Of a stretch of 64,000 bases of DNA, positions 16,246-23,744 are shown piece by piece. The notes below the pieces were generated by a model. It ran no database searches, was not told the origin of the DNA, and saw nothing but the letters and a program-made list of their open reading frames with translations. How positions within the stretch are numbered: the first letter of the stretch is position 1; each line of letters opens with the position of its first letter. A program made the position numbers and the translations under genes. The stretch comes from Rufibacter immobilis (lineage in GTDB: Bacteria; Bacteroidota; Bacteroidia; Cytophagales; Hymenobacteraceae): positions 434,001 through 498,000 of the forward strand of contig NZ_RJJE01000017.1 of NCBI RefSeq assembly GCF_003721565.1. The letters run 5' to 3'.

Positions 16246-17202
16246 ATGGCACCGCTTTCACTGTTTCACAAACTAGAGCTGCATTATTTCTTCACAGATA
16301 ACTCCCACACCATGGATGCCGCTGTCCGGAACAAGTGCGAGGCAGAATTATTAGCCGTAGCCAGTGAGATAGCCGCCATTCTGGGCATCAAAATAAAGCT
16401 GGAAACTGAGCCTTATAGAGAGGGCGGCTTAAAGGAGAAGTTCAGAATCATTACCAAAAACCGGTTTCTGTCTGGTATTCTGGCCTCCATTATAGGTGGG
16501 GTTATTACCGCGGTGGTGTCTCACCAACTCAATTCAGACACTGATCTAGACGAACTGCAAAAGCAGAAGCTGCGGCTTGAAATAAAGAAACTGGAACAGG
16601 AGGTGAATGAGTTTAACCGGGCCCATGCCACGCTAGAAGTGGCCAAAGCGGCAGAGACCCTCAGTAACTACAGCTATAAAATTGTCAAGCATAAATCTAA
16701 TTTCTACAAGACCTTACAGCACTATTCAAAAGTAACCCACGTCTCCTTTACCAGACTGAATGAGCAGGATGAGGAAATAGGCCAGCCAAAGGTGCTCCAG
16801 AAGAAAGACTTCGGTCAGTTTATTTTAGATACAGATGAATTGCCCTCGGTACTGGATGAGCAGGCCCAGATTGAAATCATCTCGCCCGTGCTCAGCACCG
16901 GGCCCTACAAATGGAAAGGCTTTTACGCCGCCACCGGTGAACCCATAGATTTCTACATGAAAGACGAGGACTTCAAAAGAGACATCATCCAGAAGGCCGT
17001 CTCCTTCAGAAGCGGTAGCCGCATAGACTGCCGCTTAGAAGTAAAAAGAAAACTCTCTGAGACAGGGTTGGTCATCCATTCTTCCTACGCAGTTTTAACC
17101 GTACTCAGCGTACAAGACGGCCAGGCCACCGTTGAAACCCCGCAGGGCAAGAAGCTCAAAAAAGAGAAAGAGTTACTCAAGAACCAGCTGGCCTTGTTTT
17201 AA
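16246..17202 (+). CDS. Hypothetical protein with one membrane segment and coiled coil
   Basis: 318 residues from the ATG at 16246. The frame is open back to 16084, but that part translates the intergenic palindrome, so the later Met is chosen. Residues about 1-75 are soluble. A glycine-rich hydrophobic segment (FLSGILASIIGGVITAVV) lies at about 78-95, followed by a coiled coil (LDELQKQKLRLEIKKLEQEV) and a soluble C-terminal domain of about 200 residues. No family is recognised. It is the first of three unknown genes trailing the hsd operon, each set off by a palindrome copy. Confidence 0.7.
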   Translation: MAPLSLFHKLELHYFFTDNSHTMDAAVRNKCEAELLAVASEIAAILGIKIKLETEPYREGGLKEKFRIITKNRFLSGILASIIGGVITAVVSHQLNSDTDLDELQKQKLRLEIKKLEQEVNEFNRAHATLEVAKAAETLSNYSYKIVKHKSNFYKTLQHYSKVTHVSFTRLNEQDEEIGQPKVLQKKDFGQFILDTDELPSVLDEQAQIEIISPVLSTGPYKWKGFYAATGEPIDFYMKDEDFKRDIIQKAVSFRSGSRIDCRLEVKRKLSETGLVIHSSYAVLTVLSVQDGQATVETPQGKKLKKEKELLKNQLALF

Positions 17203-17228
17203 ACCTTCATCCCATTAACCTCTTTTCT

Positions 17229-17265
17229 GTTTTGGGCTAGTTTTCTGAAAAACAGGCCCAAAACG
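17229..17265. repeat. Palindromic repeat copy 2 (degenerate variant)
   Basis: GTTTTGGGC and its complement with mismatches in the inner stem. Related to copy 1. Located between two tandem hypothetical genes. Confidence 0.7.
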
Positions 17266-17307
17266 CCCCTGAGATTTCTCTGTGCGCAGAGAACTGAGCA
17301 ACCTTTT

Positions 17308-17664
17308 ATGATGGCATTTGAATTCTTTTTGGGTGGCTACGGCCGAAGCAACTTTTGGGTGCGCCTGCAAGATGGTTACTTGCATTGCGCAGAAGGCATG
17401 GGGCCTTACGTAGAGCAGGAGAAAACTGTCTCCATCACAGACCGACCCGTCTGGCAAAATTTGGTGGTCTTTCTGGAGAACTGCCGCTGGAAGAAGAAGT
17501 ATGTTGAGATGATCTGTGATGGCACCCAATGGGAGCTGAACTGGCAAACCCCGCAGCAAAAACTCAAAAGCTACGGGTCTAACCATTACCCCGCAGACTT
17601 TGACCAGTTTCTGATTTTACTCAATGCCTGCCTCCTAGAAGCAGGATTTACCATTAACCAGTAA
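17308..17664 (+). CDS. Hypothetical protein (118 aa)
   Basis: 118 residues, soluble, aromatic-rich (FEFFLGGYGRSNFWVRL at the N-terminus, then DFDQFLILLNACLLEAGF near the end). A second Met follows the first, so the start may be one codon later. No domain is recognised. It is flanked by palindrome copies 2 and 3 and lies in the direction of the hsd operon. Nothing in the sequence shows its role. Confidence 0.65.
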   Translation: MMAFEFFLGGYGRSNFWVRLQDGYLHCAEGMGPYVEQEKTVSITDRPVWQNLVVFLENCRWKKKYVEMICDGTQWELNWQTPQQKLKSYGSNHYPADFDQFLILLNACLLEAGFTINQ

Positions 17665-17678
17665 AACGGTAGTTGCCG

Positions 17679-17720
17679 TGCGTTTAGAGCCTGTTTTTCA
17701 GAAAACAGGCTCTAAACGCA
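17679..17720. repeat. Palindromic repeat copy 3
   Basis: Perfect 19-bp arms (17679-17697 and 17702-17720), TGCGTTTAGAGCCTGTTTT with complement. AGAGCC replaces AGGGGC in both arms. Confidence 0.9.
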
Positions 17721-17744
17721 ATTTAATTTCAATTACAAATTACC

Positions 17745-19067
17745 ATGTCTCATCAACAAGAAGCAGACCTGCTAGAATATTTCAGACAATACAAACTCTT
17801 AGAAGAAAAGGGAGGTCCTGAACAGGACGGAGATCTATTTGAAGAAGTCCTTGCCAAAGAAGAAGAGATCCTGCAATCGTTTGGCTTACCGCCTGCTCTG
17901 AAGCACCTCAAGCTCCTGCACAAACTGGCTAACCGGAAATCTGTAACCGTTGCAGTTCTTCAGAAAACCATAGCCGCCCTACAGAAAGCCGCTGAGGCCC
18001 ATCTGTCAGGTCCGGTCCTCACCGACCTGGAACTCCTGCAGAAAGCCAAAGAAGAAGAACTCAGCCCCTATGACATTCTGCCGGAACTAGGGATCATCAC
18101 CCACACGTACCCGATCTTCTTGATGGAGGTGGCTCTGAATTTTGTTCATCCGCAGGCTATTCTGGATGAGTTCTACGCCCTTAAGCGATTAGACTGCTAC
18201 GGAGAGTTGTATCAGCTAAAAAGCAAGCACCCCAAATCCTTTAAGCGCACCAAGCTCTACAAGCAACTAAAGCCTTACCTCAAGTTCATAGACCAATATG
18301 TGCGCTATAACCCAGATGAGCCTGTGTTTATAGAGGATTGGGTAGAGGAGGAGGTGCTGGATATAGCTGAAGGTCTGACTTATAAAGAAGACATGGCGAA
18401 ACCCTATGACAGCGGCCCAGCCAGTCTCTTTGATGAGCCAGCACCGGCAAAAGCCCCCGCGGCTTGGAACCCAAAGTACACCGTACTCACCGACTCTGTA
18501 GTCATAGAAGAAATCATGTTCAGCCGAGATTCAGGGGTAACCGTCTCCGGTCATTTAGCGCAATACTACCGGCCCACCCGCCTGATGCTGGGCTTTGAGT
18601 TTGATCAGTTGCTGGAAGTCATTCAGGTTTATCGGGCAGATGGGCAAGATGTGCTGCTCTATTTTAACAAGAACCGCCAACAAGTAGCCGGAGATGAGCC
18701 TGTTATTTTGAACCTGAAAGATAAATTAGGAAAGGAATTATGCTTGGACCAACACTACTTCAAGATATACAAATCTGAGTCGCTGGACCGGGAAGGCAAT
18801 GCTCTCCCTATGGAAGAGGAATTTTACATAGTGGAGGAAGTGCTTGAGAAAGCCAAACATGACCAACAAGAGGTTCAACAAGCCAAAGGAGAACTACATG
18901 GCCTCTTCCATCATGTAAGAAACCATTACTATACCTATCTTAACGACCTACGCAGCGGTATGAGTGACGCACAGGCACGCAAGGAGAATGGAATAGATGA
19001 CTACGTGAAGTTTGAGTTGGCCCGATTGCTCTATACAATAGACAAGCACGGCGGGAAGATCGATTAA
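17745..19067 (+). CDS. Hypothetical protein (440 aa)
   Basis: 440 residues, soluble, no signal peptide. The N-terminal 210 residues are helical. A short low-complexity linker (PAPAKAPAAW, about 230-240) separates a C-terminal part with mixed strands and a charged helix near 385-400. No family or catalytic motif is recognised. It is the last of three unknown genes downstream of the hsd operon; 80 nt separate it from the previous one. The C-terminal palindrome copy 4 closes the convergent pair with the peptidase gene. Confidence 0.7.
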   Translation: MSHQQEADLLEYFRQYKLLEEKGGPEQDGDLFEEVLAKEEEILQSFGLPPALKHLKLLHKLANRKSVTVAVLQKTIAALQKAAEAHLSGPVLTDLELLQKAKEEELSPYDILPELGIITHTYPIFLMEVALNFVHPQAILDEFYALKRLDCYGELYQLKSKHPKSFKRTKLYKQLKPYLKFIDQYVRYNPDEPVFIEDWVEEEVLDIAEGLTYKEDMAKPYDSGPASLFDEPAPAKAPAAWNPKYTVLTDSVVIEEIMFSRDSGVTVSGHLAQYYRPTRLMLGFEFDQLLEVIQVYRADGQDVLLYFNKNRQQVAGDEPVILNLKDKLGKELCLDQHYFKIYKSESLDREGNALPMEEEFYIVEEVLEKAKHDQQEVQQAKGELHGLFHHVRNHYYTYLNDLRSGMSDAQARKENGIDDYVKFELARLLYTIDKHGGKID

Positions 19068-19188
19068 GTTTATTTGTCTGGTCTTTGTGCTAGGGTAAGG
19101 TTCTATACAAATAATATGCTGTTGTAGTTTTATGACCAGATAGACAATTATCTGTTCATAAAAACGAGCCCATCAAAACCCAAAAAGA

Positions 19189-19236
19189 AAAAGCGATTAG
19201 GGGCTGTTTTTCCAAAAACAGCCCCTAATCGCTTTT
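19189..19236. repeat. Palindromic repeat copy 4, likely bidirectional terminator
   Basis: Perfect 23-bp arms starting AAAAGCG and ending CGCTTTT with a 2-nt loop. GATTAGGGGC replaces GTTTAGGGGC with compensation. It lies between convergent genes, and the A4/T4 ends suit termination in both directions. Confidence 0.9.
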
Positions 19237-19274
19237 ATAGTTATCGCCTAATTAGCGAAGTTCAGTACAGTACT

Positions 19275-20861
19275 TTAGTCTAAACCGCCTCTGCGGGTGG
19301 GCTTGTTCTGGCTGGGCCAGGTGCCGGGTTGGCCAGTTCTGCCGTTCACCGGCAACACGCTTTTCTCGCGTGAGGTGGTGGTGGGGTCTTCGCTGGCCAT
19401 GTAGGCAAGGATGGCGGTTAAGATGGCGTTGCTGCGCACATCGTCAAATGCGATCTTGTCATACGTGTCGCGGTTGGTGTGCCAGGTGTAGTTGCCGTAA
19501 GACCAGCCCAGGGAACTGAGCGAAAACGCAGGAGCACCTGCGGCCACAAACGAAGCATGGTCAGACCCGCCGCCGCCCGGCATGCCCGGGAAGTTGGTCT
19601 GGATCTGGTTTCTGATCTCGGCGGGCACCTTGGCCAACCAACGGTTGAGGTATTCATAGGAATGCAGGAAGCCGGAGCCGGATAAATTCACCACGCGACC
19701 GGTACCGTTGTCCTGGTTAAATACTGCCTGAATTTTCTGCACAATCTCGGGGTGGTCTTCCACAAACGCGCGGGAACCGTTCAAGCCTTGCTCTTCGCTG
19801 CCCCAGTGGCCCACCAGAATGGTACGCTTCGGGTTAGGGTAGATTTTCTTCAGGATGCGCATAGCTTCCATCATCACCAGCGTGCCGGTTCCGTTGTCGG
19901 TGGCACCGGTGGCTCCGTCCCAGGAATCGAAGTGTGCCGAAAGGATCACGTACTCATCCGGTTTCTGGGTGCCTTTGATCTCCGCGATGGTATTGTAGGT
20001 AGGAACTACGCCGCGCTCCTTAGACTCGGCCTGGATGGCGAGTTTGGGTTTCTGGCCCGAGGCGGTGAGGCGATACACCAAGCCGTAATCTTCCAGGGAA
20101 AGGTCAACGGTAGGAATCTTTTTGGTGTAGGCGCTGAAAATCTTGTTCACGCCAAAACCCGCCGACCAGTTAGACATCACAATACCGGCGGCACCGGCTT
20201 TTTCCAGGGCAACCGGAAGGGTGCGGGCGGTATAGCCGGTTTTGCTCATGCGTTGGCGCCAGGCTTCGGTCTGGGCGGTGCGCTCGGCCTTCATTTTCTC
20301 AAAAGAGGCCGCGGTGGCAAATTCCTGCCAGTTGTAGTCGGGGCGGCCGGTGGGCTGGGGCATGGAGATGAGCACCAGTTTGCCTTTCACCGTAGGCAGC
20401 CACTTCTGGAAGGCCACAGAATCGGCCACATCGGCTAGAATAATGGTTTCGGCGGTCACGCCTTTGCCTTTGGTGCTGGGGCTCCAGGCCAGTTGCATGC
20501 CTTCCAGAGAACGTAGGCGCGGGTGCACCAGGTCAATGTGGGAGATGCCTCTCTGCCAGCCGCGCCACTCGCCCCACTTCTCGTTGCGGGCGCTGATGCC
20601 CCAGCCTTGGTACTTGGCCACGGCCCAGTCATTGGCCTGCTGCATCTGCGGGCTACCTACCAGGCGCGGACCAATCTGGTCCATAAGCTCGTGGCCCAGG
20701 CTTTCCAGTTGGGAATTTTGAGTGGCTTCCTTCACAATGGCTTCCACTATGGGGTCTTTGGTTTGGGCAAGGCCCACCTGCGCTGAGAAGAGGAGGGACA
20801 GCAACAGGAGCTTTGGCGTTCGTTTGTTCGCCAGTCGGGGAGGGTGTAGTAAACTTTTCAT
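19275..20861 (-). CDS. Secreted M28-family zinc metallopeptidase with PA insert
   Basis: 528 residues. Signal peptide about 1-32 (LLLLSLLFSAQVGLAQ). A PA-type domain is inserted at about 130-275. The catalytic domain has the M28 di-zinc ligands and catalytic acid: H310 and D312 (AHFDSWDGA), D322, E356/E357 (GSEEQG), D384 (NQDNGTG) and H435 (GSDHASF). It removes N-terminal residues from peptides outside the cytoplasm. Its 5' side is separated from the thioesterase gene by palindrome copy 5. Confidence 0.92.
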   Translation of the reverse strand: MKSLLHPPRLANKRTPKLLLLSLLFSAQVGLAQTKDPIVEAIVKEATQNSQLESLGHELMDQIGPRLVGSPQMQQANDWAVAKYQGWGISARNEKWGEWRGWQRGISHIDLVHPRLRSLEGMQLAWSPSTKGKGVTAETIILADVADSVAFQKWLPTVKGKLVLISMPQPTGRPDYNWQEFATAASFEKMKAERTAQTEAWRQRMSKTGYTARTLPVALEKAGAAGIVMSNWSAGFGVNKIFSAYTKKIPTVDLSLEDYGLVYRLTASGQKPKLAIQAESKERGVVPTYNTIAEIKGTQKPDEYVILSAHFDSWDGATGATDNGTGTLVMMEAMRILKKIYPNPKRTILVGHWGSEEQGLNGSRAFVEDHPEIVQKIQAVFNQDNGTGRVVNLSGSGFLHSYEYLNRWLAKVPAEIRNQIQTNFPGMPGGGGSDHASFVAAGAPAFSLSSLGWSYGNYTWHTNRDTYDKIAFDDVRSNAILTAILAYMASEDPTTTSREKSVLPVNGRTGQPGTWPSQNKPTRRGGLD

Positions 20862-20922
20862 GCCCCTAAATTAGGAAAGCTATGAAACATTGAAACCAAA
20901 GGGCCCAAATTAAAGGGGGAGT

Positions 20923-20968
20923 TTTGCGTTTAGGGGCTGTTTTTGGAAAAAGAGCCCCTAAACGCAAA
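20923..20968. repeat. Palindromic repeat copy 5
   Basis: TTTGCGTTTAGGGGCT and complement, with mismatches only next to the loop (CTG against GAG). It lies between tandem minus-strand genes, just after the thioesterase stop. Confidence 0.9.
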
Positions 20969-20971
20969 GGC

Positions 20972-21406
20972 TTATTCTTCCAGCACGAAATCCTCTGCGC
21001 GGGGTAAGGTCATGAATTTCTGGGCCAGGTCTTCGGGCAGCGCCCCCAGCTTGCGCTTGAACAGGTCAATCCAGGCGCCGTCTACGTGAATGATGGCCGC
21101 CTTCACGCCGTCGCCGCGGTAGAGTTCATGCCTGATGGACCAGCGGGAGCCGTCGGGCCGGGACTTGCTCAGCACCGAGTGGATTTTGACGGTGTCATTG
21201 ATGCCCACTTCGCGCAGGTATTGCAATTCTTCCCGGAACAGGATGGGCCCCAGGTGCAGCTTCTGGAACGCCTTCACATCCAGCCCCAGGCTGTCTAACA
21301 TGGAAATACGGGCCTGGGCCGCGAAATCGGCGTAAGCCGAATGGCGCAGGTGCATGTTGGCATCTACCTGTGCCCAAATGACGTGCCCTTCATAAACAAT
21401 GCTCAT
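20972..21406 (-). CDS. Acyl-CoA thioesterase, 4HBT/YbgC-like hotdog
   Basis: 144 residues from the ATG at 21406. The longer frame to 21478 adds 24 residues with no conserved content. Hotdog-fold signature: VDANMHLRHSAYADFAAQAR with Asp14-Asn16-His18 in the active-site helix region, and REELQYLREVGINDTV in the sheet. It hydrolyses acyl-CoA thioesters in the cytoplasm; substrate length cannot be read from sequence. It stands upstream of the peptidase gene but is separated by a palindrome, so co-transcription is doubtful. Confidence 0.85.
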   Translation of the reverse strand: MSIVYEGHVIWAQVDANMHLRHSAYADFAAQARISMLDSLGLDVKAFQKLHLGPILFREELQYLREVGINDTVKIHSVLSKSRPDGSRWSIRHELYRGDGVKAAIIHVDGAWIDLFKRKLGALPEDLAQKFMTLPRAEDFVLEE

Positions 21407-21811
21407 AGTTGTAGGTCTTAAGTGATGGGTGCTGGCCGTACCAAATAAGAAGTACAGACTAAGAAGTACAGACAACACGCGTAATCAAAGATACGGCAAA
21501 CGGTAGTACGTGAGAAAATCCCTTTTAGCGGCCAAGCCGGCCAAGGGGTTGCATGGAGCGGCGGGTAGAGAAAAGGGGAGACTGCCGGGCACAAGGGAAC
21601 AAAGGCGGCTTTGGCCGAATGTGAAGCACTTGTACCCCTGCCGGTAGCAGCCAAGACAGCGCCCGCCATTGAGTTTTTTGTCTGATTTAAAAGCGATTAG
21701 CAACAACGGCTTTAGCCCCTGAAACTTTCAAGAGGAAAAAAAGTAAATAAATGGCTTTTTCTATATCCGTTTTAACCTAATTTGAGTAAAATACCTCAAA
21801 AATGACCTCCC
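21407..21811. other. Intergenic region before glycogen synthase
   Basis: Divergent promoter region for the thioesterase and glycogen synthase. A 14-bp tandem duplication (AAGAAGTACAGACT at 21447-21460, then one mismatch at 21461-21474) is the only structure seen. No gene is supported. Confidence 0.5.
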
Positions 21812-23608
21812 ATGCAATATAAGTCTTCTGCCTCGCCGCATCTTCTGGAAATAGCCTGGGAAGCGTGTAACCAAGTAGGTGGTATCTACACGGTGATCCG
21901 CTCCAAAGTACCCGCCATGATTGAATACTGGGGAGACCAGTACTGTCTTGTTGGGCCTTACTTCCCCCAGCAGGCCGCCAATGAGTTTGAGCCTACAGAT
22001 GATTATTCAGATGTATACGGGCAGGCGGTGCTGGAGCTGCGGGCCCAGGGCGTGGAGTGCTATTACGGCACCTGGTTGGTGACGGGGCGGCCGCGCATTG
22101 TGCTTATCAATCCGTTCAGTGCGTTTAACCAATTGGGGGAGATCAAGTATTTCCTGTGGGAGAACCACCGGATTCCTACTTCCAACGAAGACCTTTTAAA
22201 CCAGGTGCTGGCGTTTGGGCAGCAGGTGAAGCGGTTCATCTCCATCTTAGCCCAAAAGGCGCAGGTGGTGGCGCACTTCCACGAGTGGATGGTGGGCTCA
22301 CCCATCCCTGATCTGCGGCGCGAACAGGTGCCCGTGAAGATTGTGTTCACTACCCACGCCACCTTGCTGGGCCGCTACCTGGCCATGAACGACCCCAACT
22401 TCTATGACCAGCTCACCTCCGTAGACTGGCAGAAAGAGGCGAGGCATTTCAATATTGAACCGGCGGTTTCCATAGAGCGGGCGGCGGCCCACGGAGCCCA
22501 CGTGTTCACCACGGTGAGCGAGGTAACGGTGCGGGAATGTATCTACCTGCTGGACCGGATTCCGGACACGGTATTGCCCAACGGCCTCAACATCCGGCGG
22601 TTCACGGCCATGCACGAGTTCCAGAACCTGCACTTAACGTACAAGAAACGCATCCATCGGTTTGTGATGGGGCACTTCTTCCAGAGTTTCCCCTTTGATC
22701 TGGAGAAGACGGTTTACTTCTTCACCTCGGGCCGGTTTGAGTACCGGAACAAAGGCTTTGACCTTACCCTGGAAGCCCTGGCCCGCCTGAACTACCGCAT
22801 GAAGCAAGCCAAGAGCGACATGACGGTGGTGATGTTCTTCGTGACCAAGCAGCCTTTCTATTCCATCAACCCGGGGGTGTTGCACTCCAAGGCGCTCATG
22901 GAGGAGATTCAGGAGACCTGCGAGGCCATCAAAGACCAGATAGGGGAGCGGCTGTTCTATGACGCGGCCACCAGTTCAGACCACAAGCTGCCCCAGATCA
23001 ACGATTTCGTGGACGATTACTGGAAACTGCGTTACCGCCGTACCATCCAGTCCTGGAAAACGCACCAGTTACCGCCGGTGGTCACGCATAACCTGGTCAA
23101 CGATCAGTCAGACGAAATCCTGCATTTTCTGCGGAGTTCCAACCTGGTGAACAACGCCGATGACCGGGTGAAAATAGTGTATCACCCAGACTTTATCTCG
23201 CCCACCAACCCGCTGTTCGGGATGGAGTACGGACAGTTTGTGCGGGGTTGCCATCTGGGTATTTTCCCGAGCTACTATGAGCCGTGGGGCTATACGCCGC
23301 TGGAATGCGTGGCCAGCGGTATACCGGCAGTGACCAGTGATCTGTCTGGTTTCGGGGATTACGTGAAGAAGCACATCAAGAAATACAGCGACAAAGGCAT
23401 CTACGTGATTGACCGCCATGAGCGGGGCTTTGATGAATCTGCGGAGCAGCTCGCCGACCACCTGCTGGATTACGTGGAAATGAACCGCCGGGAGCGTATT
23501 TCCCAACGTAACCGTGTGGAAGGCCTTTCTGAGATGTTTGACTGGAAGAAACTGCTGGTGCATTATGAGCGGGCCTATCAACTGGCGCTCAGTACCAGCC
23601 AAGAATAA
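21812..23608 (+). CDS. Glycogen synthase, GT3 (eukaryote-type) family
   Basis: 598 residues. The N-terminus has VGGIYTVIRSK in the sugar-nucleotide loop, then HFHEWM, FTTHATLLGRY, TVSEVT and PNGLNI. The C-terminal Rossmann half has FFTSGRFEYRNKGFDL and EPWGYTPLECVASGIPAVTS, with the paired acidic residue of the donor site. This is the GSY/GT3 pattern known from animals and fungi and from Bacteroidota, not the usual bacterial GT5 GlgA. It extends alpha-1,4-glucan from a nucleotide-glucose. It probably works with the branching enzyme at 27942. Confidence 0.93.
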   Translation: MQYKSSASPHLLEIAWEACNQVGGIYTVIRSKVPAMIEYWGDQYCLVGPYFPQQAANEFEPTDDYSDVYGQAVLELRAQGVECYYGTWLVTGRPRIVLINPFSAFNQLGEIKYFLWENHRIPTSNEDLLNQVLAFGQQVKRFISILAQKAQVVAHFHEWMVGSPIPDLRREQVPVKIVFTTHATLLGRYLAMNDPNFYDQLTSVDWQKEARHFNIEPAVSIERAAAHGAHVFTTVSEVTVRECIYLLDRIPDTVLPNGLNIRRFTAMHEFQNLHLTYKKRIHRFVMGHFFQSFPFDLEKTVYFFTSGRFEYRNKGFDLTLEALARLNYRMKQAKSDMTVVMFFVTKQPFYSINPGVLHSKALMEEIQETCEAIKDQIGERLFYDAATSSDHKLPQINDFVDDYWKLRYRRTIQSWKTHQLPPVVTHNLVNDQSDEILHFLRSSNLVNNADDRVKIVYHPDFISPTNPLFGMEYGQFVRGCHLGIFPSYYEPWGYTPLECVASGIPAVTSDLSGFGDYVKKHIKKYSDKGIYVIDRHERGFDESAEQLADHLLDYVEMNRRERISQRNRVEGLSEMFDWKKLLVHYERAYQLALSTSQE

Positions 23609-23650
23609 AGAACTTCACTCTTCTTTACCTAAGCGAGAGGGACCATAAAC

Positions 23651-23718
23651 TAAAAGAGGAGTTTGCGTTTAGGGGCTGTTTTTCCAAAAACAGCCCCTAA
23701 ACGCAAACTCCTCTTTTA
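23651..23718. repeat. Palindromic repeat copy 6, 33-bp perfect arms
   Basis: Arms 23651-23683 and 23686-23718 are perfectly complementary with a CC loop. The core is extended by copy-specific sequence (TAAAAGAGGAGTTTG). Located between convergent genes; it should terminate both. Confidence 0.95.
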
Positions 23719-23744
23719 CTGAGCACTTCAATCTGCTTTCTTGA

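Noticed and set aside
19752-20438. 228-aa plus-strand open frame
   Set aside because: Antisense to the M28 peptidase.
23651-23718. Long palindrome as transposon ends or CRISPR unit
   Set aside because: No transposase, no target duplication, no spacer pattern; belongs to the dispersed palindrome family.
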